Source: DASQZK01 sp963764345
GTDB lineage: Bacteria > Bacteroidota > Bacteroidia > Bacteroidales > GCA-2748055
Direction: 5' to 3'
Length of the DNA: 64,000 bases
Assembly (NCBI GenBank): GCA_963764345.1
Contig: CAVXSF010000008.1
Location: 248,001 to 312,000 of the forward strand
Shown piece after piece: positions 57,864 through 64,000 of this stretch. A model generated the notes under the pieces. The model was not told the origin of the DNA and ran no database searches. It saw nothing but the letters and a program-made list of their open reading frames with translations. The position numbers and the translations under genes were made by a program. Numbering within the stretch: the first letter of the stretch is position 1; every line of letters begins with the position of its first letter.

Positions 57864-58733
57864 TCATTTTTCTTCTTTGGATTTTTTCACAAGTGGCACT
57901 ATGCCTGCCATTTCACCGATAACATTTACAAGTTCGGATCCGGCGGGGACGACAATTTTAGAGTTACTTGCGAGGGCTGTTTCAAGAGCTTCTAATTTGC
58001 GCAACATCTGTGCGTTTCCAATGAAATACATATCTGCTGCCTCGTTCACCAGTCTTATGGCTTCAGCTTCTCCTTCAGCTTGCAATATTTTTGATTGTTT
58101 AAGACCTTCGGCTTCCTTTATCTTTGCACGTTTAACCCCGTCGGCAACCGTTTCGGCTGCTGTAGCTGAATCGATCGCTGCGATCTTTTCATTTTCAGCC
58201 TTTACCACCTTGTTCATGGTTTCCTGAACATCGGAGGGGGGATCGATCTCTTTCAGCTCCGTTCGCACAATATCGATACCCCAGTTCTTTGTTTCTGTAT
58301 GCAGGGTTTGATAAAGCGCATCATTAATTTTCCCACGTTCGCTGTTGGCTGATTTCAGTGTAAGTGTGCCGATGATGTTACGAAGGGTGGTGCGGGCAAG
58401 GTTCACAATCTGCCATTTATAATCATTGACATTATAGATCGCCTGCTTGACGCTTTCCTCCTCCGACTTTACCCTGAAGTAGACCTGGGCATCCACACTG
58501 GCATTCAGGTTGTCATTCGTAATGATTTCCTGAGGGGTGGCATCAACCATTTGTTCGGTTATATTGACAAGGTACAACCGGTCGATAATGGGGATGATCC
58601 AGTTAAATCCTGGATTGGCAAAATGATGATATTTCCCCAGTCTTTCAATCAGACCGCGTTGGGTTGGTCTTACAATCCGGATTCCTGTCAGGAATATGAA
58701 GACCACGACAATTAATACATACACAAAGTTCAT
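57864..58733 (-). CDS. SPFH/Band 7 (stomatin-like) membrane protein
   Basis: 289 residues: one N-terminal membrane helix (3-18), then the SPFH domain (IRIVRPTQRGLIERLGKYHHFANPGF, ITNDNLNASVDAQVYFRV), and a long coiled coil from about 180 (AEGLKQSKILQAEGEAEAIRLV). It is of the stomatin/paraslipin type and forms oligomeric rings in the membrane, often organising proteases. No NfeD partner is adjacent, so it is a single gene here. Length agrees with stomatins. Confidence 0.9.
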   Translation of the reverse strand: MNFVYVLIVVVFIFLTGIRIVRPTQRGLIERLGKYHHFANPGFNWIIPIIDRLYLVNITEQMVDATPQEIITNDNLNASVDAQVYFRVKSEEESVKQAIYNVNDYKWQIVNLARTTLRNIIGTLTLKSANSERGKINDALYQTLHTETKNWGIDIVRTELKEIDPPSDVQETMNKVVKAENEKIAAIDSATAAETVADGVKRAKIKEAEGLKQSKILQAEGEAEAIRLVNEAADMYFIGNAQMLRKLEALETALASNSKIVVPAGSELVNVIGEMAGIVPLVKKSKEEK

Positions 58734-58776
58734 GATGATTTTCTTTTAAATTGGAATTAGATTTAATTGAATTTAT

Positions 58777-58805
58777 GTAGAGACGCCCAATTTGGGCGTC
58801 TCTAC
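58777..58805. repeat. REP-like palindrome, copy 1
   Basis: Perfect 29-base palindrome: GTAGAGACGCCCAA, a central T, then the exact complement. Lies between the SPFH gene and the RAYT gene. Confidence 0.92.
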
Positions 58806-58854
58806 GGTAAATGTAATTAATTTCCCGAAAAGGGTCACATAATCCGGGTTAAAT

Positions 58855-58883
58855 GTAGAGACGCCCAATTTGGGCGTCTCTAC
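58855..58883. repeat. REP-like palindrome, copy 2
   Basis: Identical to copy 1 (58777-58805), 49 bases further on and 12 bases from the RAYT stop codon; likely also ends RAYT transcription. Confidence 0.92.
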
Positions 58884-58895
58884 GGGTTTTTATCC

Positions 58896-59510
58896 CTAAT
58901 TACGATATTCATCATCATGCCAATTGGCCGGATTATTACGGATATAATGATCAATCGCCCGCCATGCCTCCCTGTCCCGGATGATTCGGTCATGAAACCG
59001 GGGTTGCCATGAAAAATCCGGATTGATCATACTTGCATGGATTGTACAAATCCGTTTATATTGATTAATTATAACACCAAGGGTACCGGGTTTCCATTTG
59101 TCGTTTTTACCCACGGGTTTGGGCGGGGTGGGAGGGTGGTGGTTGGTTGGGTTGGGGTTGTGGGATATGTCGGGGTTGGGGAACAACGTAGAGACGCCCA
59201 ATTTGGGCGTCTCTACGGGTTTATCAATGATGATTATCCCGTGAACATGATTGGGCATAACCACAAATTCCCCCAACCGGACAAACGGAAAATGGTTTGG
59301 TATTTCCATCCAAAATTCTTCGGCAATTTTACCAATTTCGGATAAATGGATATGGGTAGAGACGGCCAATTTGGGCGTCTCTACCCCCACCCCAAAATAA
59401 CAAATTTGGTTTTTTGTGCATATGGTTACAAAATAGGCCGCATTGCACCCATAATCCCAATTTTGCATACGTGTTGAAGGAATCCGGTACTTGTTTTGAA
59501 ATTTTTTCAT
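58896..59510 (-). CDS. REP-associated tyrosine transposase (RAYT, IS200-like)
   Basis: HUH-type single-strand transposase of 204 residues that in other bacteria spreads REP palindromes. Motifs: YGCNAAYFVTICTKN at the N-terminus, the HUH pair in MPNHVHGIIII (His88, His90), the catalytic Tyr in IINQYKRICT (Tyr151), and RFHDRIIRD, AIDHYIRNNPANW. Two variable loops contain the palindrome itself, in the same frame, as VETPKLAVST (43-52) and VETPKLGVST (99-108). It is the only gene in the cluster and is flanked by palindromes on its 3' side. Confidence 0.93.
   Translation of the reverse strand: MKKFQNKYRIPSTRMQNWDYGCNAAYFVTICTKNQICYFGVGVETPKLAVSTHIHLSEIGKIAEEFWMEIPNHFPFVRLGEFVVMPNHVHGIIIIDKPVETPKLGVSTLFPNPDISHNPNPTNHHPPTPPKPVGKNDKWKPGTLGVIINQYKRICTIHASMINPDFSWQPRFHDRIIRDREAWRAIDHYIRNNPANWHDDEYRN
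59188..59216. repeat. REP-like palindrome, copy 3, inside the RAYT gene
   Basis: Identical 29-base palindrome within codons 99-108 of the transposase gene (VETPKLGVST). Confidence 0.92.
59356..59384. repeat. REP-like palindrome, copy 4, inside the RAYT gene
   Basis: Same palindrome with one base changed (GGCCAA for GCCCAA), in codons 43-52 (VETPKLAVST). Same frame as copy 3. Confidence 0.92.
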
Positions 59511-59906
59511 ACCCTTTATGTATGATGAATTGAGTAAAATTATCTCATTGCATCTCTTGCCTGAATGTCAAGGTGAGCATAAAATCAGCTTTTGATTGAG
59601 ATGTTTTACAACATGGCGGGAAATAACATTATAAATGAGTGAGATATTCTGCCTCTGTTTTTATAATGGATTTTAAATATTGGTTGTGAACCGGAAGGTT
59701 AACATTTGTAGAGGTTTGATTTGGGAAAGCAATACATATTTAACAAAAGGCTTCCGGCCCTTATTTATTTTCCGGTTGACATCAATACTTTAGGGGATGT
59801 TCATGAAGGATTAAAAATTTGCTTACCCAAACGTTACAAAGCGTTTTTCGGTCAATTAAAAGCACCCTTTCCTGTAAAATTTCAATTTTTAACCATCATT
59901 TCGCCA
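59511..59906. other. Intergenic region, no gene supported
   Basis: A 64-codon frame at 59721-59915 has no match and overlaps the probable promoter of the next gene. No hairpin or repeat stands out. Confidence 0.35.
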
Positions 59907-59914
59907 TATATTTG
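59907..59914 (+). promoter_or_regulatory. Probable -7 element of the repeat-protein gene
   Basis: TATATTTG, 45 bases before the ATG at 59960. No strong -33 element is visible. Confidence 0.4.
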
Positions 59915-59959
59915 ATTTGCACATTCGCCTCAATACATTAACTACTAAGCATACCAGCC

Positions 59960-62041
59960 ATGAAACACAAAGACTCATTCTTCAGCATTTTGTATCTTTC
60001 CGTTCTTTTACTCATCCCGGCTTTACTTACGGCGCAGGATCCGGTAAGCTGGCTTTCGGATTTTACCGGTGATATTGCCGGCAGCTCATCCACCTTCAAC
60101 TATACTTTCTCAACCGTTGACGGTAATGCCTGCAAGCTGAAGATTGAAGAAAAGGAAACTGATAAAAAGGGGAAAGTCACCTCGACCGACTGGGTATTTT
60201 ACCTTTCGGACCTTGATCCGTCCGCACTAACCTTCAAACCTTCCGGTAAAGAGATCAAGGTGAGTCTGAAAATCAGGAACAGCCAGAAATTCATCACAGA
60301 ATCGGAGAATGGTGATTTTTCGGGCTATACCGATGAAGTCCCGCTGACAATGAGTGAAGTCGACAAGGCCAGAGCTTTTATAGATGCAATCAAAGCCCAT
60401 ACCGGTACCTGCAAGCAAACCGACCGGGCCTGGAATTCTCCGGAAGAGGCATTTTCCTGGTTGATAGAAAATGTCAAGTCTTCCGATAATAGCGGTACCT
60501 CCTATGAACAGTCATTTTCCAAAGGCAGTAAGCCCTATATGGCCACTTTGAAAACGGAATCGACAGATAGTAAAGGGACGAAAAATACCGTGACCCGGAT
60601 CTTTGATCTGAGTGACCTCAATCCCAACGGTATCACTCTTGTCGTTTCAGGAAAATCTCTTAAAGTTGAAATCCCTGTCCGGGATAAAAACTATTTTATT
60701 ACGGAGAAGACCGGCGATGACGGGATCTCTTTTGCCCGCGATATGGAGATTTATGCCGATGATATCGAAACGGCCAGGAATACTGTCAACGCATTAAATT
60801 ACCTTGTAACCAATACAAAGGCTGAAAGACCCGAATGGAAAGGTTATTCAGAGGCCTTGGGCTTCGTAAAAGATAACGTTGGGGAATCCTCATCCTCCGG
60901 CAAGACTTACCAGCAGTCTTTGACATTTGATGCTTCATCCTCCGGTGCCGTCAGTTTCAGTACCACGGTGACGGATTCAAAAGGAAACTCTTCCCAGGAG
61001 ACCAGTACCTTGTATCTGAATGATATCCAGACACCGGTATCCCTGAACGTTTCGTCGAGGGGAGCCTATCTGCAAATCGACACTAAAAACAAGAACAAAT
61101 ACATAAAGCAAACGACAGACAATAACATAGAGCCCTGGGCTTCTTCAGTAAAACTGTATGTTGATGATATTGATATGGCACGGAATCTTGAGGGTGCCCT
61201 GGAATTTGCCATTAAAAACAGTTCTCCCGGAGACCCCGGCCTGAATTCGGTGGCCAGTGCCATCACCTGGTTACAGAAAAACGTGACCGGAGTGACGACA
61301 GACGGGGAAACCACAAATCAGGCTCTGAGTGTCGTACCGGCTTCAGAGAACAGGATTGTTCTGGATATTGTGACACCGGGAAGTAACGGTGCTACGGATG
61401 TGACAGAACAATACTGGATCTATCCTGAAGATATCTCTACCGGTGATAATGCCATTAAAGTTAGTAGCAAAAAACTTTTCGTGCCTTTATCAACTGGCAA
61501 ACTGAGCTATGTCCGTTATATCAAAAATAGCGACCTCCAGAATTACACGAAATCAGTGGATGTGTTATTTGATGATGTGAGAATGGCAGCCTACTTTACG
61601 CAGGCAATTGACGTACTGGTAAAAAATTCAAAGGTGGAAAGCCGCCTGATGAAGGATAACGCTGCAGCCTTTGCTTTCCTTACTTCTCATATTAAAAAAA
61701 TTGATGAAGGTCAGGTTTATGATCAGAAGATTGAGAAAACCGAGGGGAGTGACTGCAAGCTGAGATATACTCTTAACAGTACTGACAGTAAAGGCGCCAC
61801 AACGGAATATGCATGGGAATTCGTGCTGTCCGATATCGATCCTTCGGCTTCTGGCATAACGGTTTCAGGGAAAGATGTACGGGTGAGCCTGGTGACCAAA
61901 AATAAGCAGAAACTCATTAAGCCTTACAAAAACGGTGAAGCTCAGAATTTCGGCTATGATACCGATATCCAGGCCAACGATATCCTGGAAGCGAAGAAAA
62001 TTCTGGCTGCCTTTGTGACGATGGCTAATGGTTGTAAGTAA
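59960..62041 (+). CDS. Secreted protein of five about 130-residue repeats, unknown family
   Basis: 693 residues with a signal peptide (to about LLTAQD). Five homologous units lie at about 28-150, 159-288, 292-421, 428-557 and 565-693. Each has an AxxWL..N(V/I) helix, a TDSKG turn, an FxLSD(L/I)(D/N)P strand pair, VSGKxxxV, a K(N/D)K..IK strand and an ADDI..ARN helix. Only the first and last units carry Cys (58, 151, 599, 692), which may form disulphides. No enzyme motif is seen; a binding or surface role is possible. The family is unknown to me. Confidence 0.8.
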   Translation: MKHKDSFFSILYLSVLLLIPALLTAQDPVSWLSDFTGDIAGSSSTFNYTFSTVDGNACKLKIEEKETDKKGKVTSTDWVFYLSDLDPSALTFKPSGKEIKVSLKIRNSQKFITESENGDFSGYTDEVPLTMSEVDKARAFIDAIKAHTGTCKQTDRAWNSPEEAFSWLIENVKSSDNSGTSYEQSFSKGSKPYMATLKTESTDSKGTKNTVTRIFDLSDLNPNGITLVVSGKSLKVEIPVRDKNYFITEKTGDDGISFARDMEIYADDIETARNTVNALNYLVTNTKAERPEWKGYSEALGFVKDNVGESSSSGKTYQQSLTFDASSSGAVSFSTTVTDSKGNSSQETSTLYLNDIQTPVSLNVSSRGAYLQIDTKNKNKYIKQTTDNNIEPWASSVKLYVDDIDMARNLEGALEFAIKNSSPGDPGLNSVASAITWLQKNVTGVTTDGETTNQALSVVPASENRIVLDIVTPGSNGATDVTEQYWIYPEDISTGDNAIKVSSKKLFVPLSTGKLSYVRYIKNSDLQNYTKSVDVLFDDVRMAAYFTQAIDVLVKNSKVESRLMKDNAAAFAFLTSHIKKIDEGQVYDQKIEKTEGSDCKLRYTLNSTDSKGATTEYAWEFVLSDIDPSASGITVSGKDVRVSLVTKNKQKLIKPYKNGEAQNFGYDTDIQANDILEAKKILAAFVTMANGCK

Positions 62042-62280
62042 GCATGGAAGGCTCGCAAAGGGAGAGGAAGAACAAGGCATACGAACCCTGCTTCCACTCT
62101 TGCACTCTCCCTCAAACTTTTGCTCTGTGAACATTGTTGGATTATACGAACTCCGTTGATCAGCCGAAAACAAGATTAGTCAAAAGACATTTCTGATCAC
62201 CCTGAATTAAGTCTTTCCGGTTTGTCCATTGCAGCTCCCTGTTGTGCCGTGCCGTCCGTCCCTGCAGGAAGAAACGCAGG

Positions 62281-62718
62281 TTACTTTATAGATATCAGTA
62301 ACCATGTATCTTCGTACTTCATAAAATGGTTCCTGATATACCGAATCTTATCCCTGGCCTCCGTGATATTGTCGGTAGATTTAACGGACACCCGGTAGAG
62401 GCCCTGTTCATTGCGAAGCAGGACCGAAATGAAGCCATCGGAAGCTATCTGTTCCTGGAATTTCCGTGCATTATCCGGATTACGGAAGCTGCCTGTAATG
62501 ACGAAATACTCATGAGGGTCGACAGGTGTATTTTCCATACTGACGATTTTTTCCTTTACTTCGGTAATCGGCGGATTGTCTGCTTGCACCTTGTTATCTT
62601 TCTTCCGATCCTGGACGACACTGGATGAGGAGACAGGTTTTTTCTGTGTTTTATGCATTCCTGCACAGGATGACAAAAGAGCGGTTATTGTGATCAGAAT
62701 GATCAGGTTGGTTTTCAT
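62281..62718 (-). CDS. SPOR-domain lipoprotein
   Basis: 145 residues: signal peptide ending in LLSSCAG (Cys18, lipid anchor), a Lys/Ser-rich linker, and a SPOR domain at about 70-143 (YFVITGSFRNPDNARKFQEQIASDG, GLYRVSVKSTDNITEARDKI). SPOR domains bind denuded peptidoglycan at division sites, so it probably links the outer membrane to the wall. No division gene is adjacent. Confidence 0.88.
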   Translation of the reverse strand: MKTNLIILITITALLSSCAGMHKTQKKPVSSSSVVQDRKKDNKVQADNPPITEVKEKIVSMENTPVDPHEYFVITGSFRNPDNARKFQEQIASDGFISVLLRNEQGLYRVSVKSTDNITEARDKIRYIRNHFMKYEDTWLLISIK

Positions 62719-62909
62719 CGCGGGTCATTTTTAGTACGGTTAAGATAGGGCATGCAAGGTATTGAAAATTGTATCCTAAGAGTGAACGATTTATAAACAT
62801 GAAAGGATATTCTGATGATTCTTCCTTCGTGAATTCCCGGGGTATTTTGTTACTTTGCAAAAGCTTTTTCCGACGTGTTCAAATTTTGTATCATTAAAAC
62901 AGTCTTATT

Positions 62910-63320
62910 ATGAATTTAGAAGTCAGGTTTGAAGGAAATAAAAAGATAAATGCTTACTACAAAGGTCATGTCATTAAAACCGATCAGTCGGTTAAGGCCG
63001 GAGGCGATGATTCAGCGTCGGCTCCTTTTGACCTGTTTCTTGCCTCCATTGGTACGTGTGCAGGCATTTACGTCAAATCTTTCTGTGACCGCAGGGATAT
63101 TCCCACCGACGGGATCCGGATTATTCAGTCTGCCGAATACGATGAAAAGACCGGATTGCCGGTGAATATCAACCTGGATATTCAGCTGCCTGCCGGTTTT
63201 CCGGAAAAATACAAGTCAGCCGTTATCAATGCCGCTGATCTGTGCAAAGTGAAGAAGACTCTGGCTTCACCTCCACAATTTAAAGTTTTTACAAGCCTGG
63301 CAAAGGATGAACAGGAATAG
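62910..63320 (+). CDS. OsmC/Ohr-family protein
   Basis: 136 residues, cytosolic. The N-terminal strand block (VRFEGNKKINAYYKGHVI), DLFLASIGTCAGIYVKSFCDRR and the distal CKVKKTL supply the family's two Cys (one in the GTCAG turn, one in LCKVKK). OsmC/Ohr enzymes reduce organic or fatty-acid hydroperoxides; this member is of the YhfA-like group, often of unknown substrate. Start at the first ATG. Confidence 0.88.
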   Translation: MNLEVRFEGNKKINAYYKGHVIKTDQSVKAGGDDSASAPFDLFLASIGTCAGIYVKSFCDRRDIPTDGIRIIQSAEYDEKTGLPVNINLDIQLPAGFPEKYKSAVINAADLCKVKKTLASPPQFKVFTSLAKDEQE

Positions 63321-63577
63321 ATCAATTTTCCGGCAACCGGAGAACAGATGATGGTGAAGGGAATACAGGAGGATGCGTAGCAGCCCTCTGTTTTTTGAGA
63401 AGATCATAAACCGGCAGGTATCCGGATTGTCACTTCGTCTAATATTTTCCTGGTTTCTTGTTACCGGTTAACAAGAGCCGTTTGGTCAGTGTTTATTTCA
63501 TTCCCGGAGGAAACAGACCAGGAAGGTATAACTTAATTAAATCTTCCCGGTGATCCTGAATATGCAGTGAATATTTT

Positions 63578-64000
63578 TCAGAATGCAGAGACAAAGCCGA
63601 GGGACATCCTGCCCCAGGTATTGTCGGCATCGGTAAATATTTGAGTATATTCAGCGGACACTCTTACATTACGCCTTAAAAGGTATCCTGCATGGAGTGT
63701 TGCAGACCTGTAATTGGCAGGGTTAAAATCCGATTCCACCAAGTTAAACATTCCCAGTGCATACCATTTGCTGGCGTCCCCTTCCGGACTGAATATCAGT
63801 TCGGTCATAACGCCCTGTGTACCGACATCTTTCATGATCTCATCTGTCTCGGCATGGGTATATACCTGGTTGTCATTTCGCATGAGATATTGTGCATTCA
63901 GTTCCCATTTGCTTCCGAACCTGATAGATGCATCGGGTCCGGCATAATACGATGAATTGGTCAGTGTGTTTCCGGGTATGTTTGTCATATCTTCCTTTCC
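63578..64000 (-). CDS. Outer-membrane beta-barrel protein, C-terminal part
   Basis: The minus-strand frame ends at 63578 with the typical aromatic C-terminus (MSLGFVSAF) and continues past the window edge at 64000. Strands with alternating hydrophobic residues (FGSKWELNAQYLMRNDNQVY, ATLHAGYLLRRNVRVSAEYTQIF) and DASIRF fit a porin-like or OmpL/OmpW-like barrel. The N-terminal part is outside the window. An internal ATG at 63988 is probably not the start. Bases 63321-63577 show nothing. Confidence 0.75.
   Translation of the reverse strand, partial: GKEDMTNIPGNTLTNSSYYAGPDASIRFGSKWELNAQYLMRNDNQVYTHAETDEIMKDVGTQGVMTELIFSPEGDASKWYALGMFNLVESDFNPANYRSATLHAGYLLRRNVRVSAEYTQIFTDADNTWGRMSLGFVSAF

Noticed and set aside
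59037..59345. 102-codon plus-strand open frame rich in Gly and Val
   Set aside because: Antisense to the RAYT gene; the minus-strand product has all catalytic motifs.

Overview
The window looks like a chromosome segment of a Bacteroidota bacterium, probably an anaerobic or environmental Bacteroidales/Marinilabiliales relative. The signs are TonB receptors with carboxypeptidase-like N-terminal domains, an OmpA/PD40/SPOR envelope protein, a DUF5686 protein, Bacteroidota-type ECF sigma factor and promoters (TAnnTTTG), a sulfatase/glycosidase pair and short lipoproteins. Most genes have moderate GC content; the 39-47.6 kb island is clearly AT-rich.

Layout. 0-15 kb is mostly housekeeping and envelope: asparagine synthase, ECF sigma factor, GTP cyclohydrolase I, NhaD antiporter, VanZ-like protein, an OmpA/PD40/SPOR protein, a CarH-like MerR/B12 regulator, a frameshifted O-methyltransferase, an M16 peptidase and a spondin-domain lipoprotein. 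15-20 kb has a three-part desaturase-Rieske-flavoreductase fusion (frameshifted) and a dienelactone hydrolase with a relic of a second copy. 21.4-26.9 kb is a badly broken TolC/RND/MFP efflux operon. 27.5-35.5 kb holds a divergent sulfatase and GH36-like glycosidase, then a lipoprotein/TonB receptor pair. 36-39 kb is a sugar isomerase/transporter operon (transporter frameshifted).

39-47.7 kb is an accessory island. It ends at a tRNA-Phe gene and holds two IS66 ends joined head to head, small regulator/toxin-like genes, and three consecutive cassettes. Each cassette starts with a copy of the tRNA-Phe 3' end plus terminator, followed by an Rhs tip with its own C-terminal toxin-like domain (JAB-like, C39-like, or a remnant) and small secreted or lipoprotein genes that may be immunity proteins. 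A 180-bp IS21-like MITE with a 6-bp target duplication interrupts the third Rhs remnant. Short palindromic insertions occur inside the Rhs and IS66 reading frames.

48-64 kb returns to ordinary genes: sialate O-acetylesterase, HAD phosphatase, CYTH protein, enolase, MFS transporter, a DUF5686 gene behind a 14-bp minisatellite, cold shock protein, SPFH protein, a RAYT transposase whose own gene contains two copies of the palindrome found beside it, a secreted protein of five about 130-residue repeats, a SPOR lipoprotein, an OsmC protein and a partial outer-membrane protein.

Intergenic regions are unusually rich in repeats: T/C-rich microsatellites, 133-137 bp tandem arrays and hairpin clusters recur at many gene boundaries. 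At least six otherwise complete genes carry one single-base frameshift, several in homopolymers, so sequencing error must be separated from real decay.
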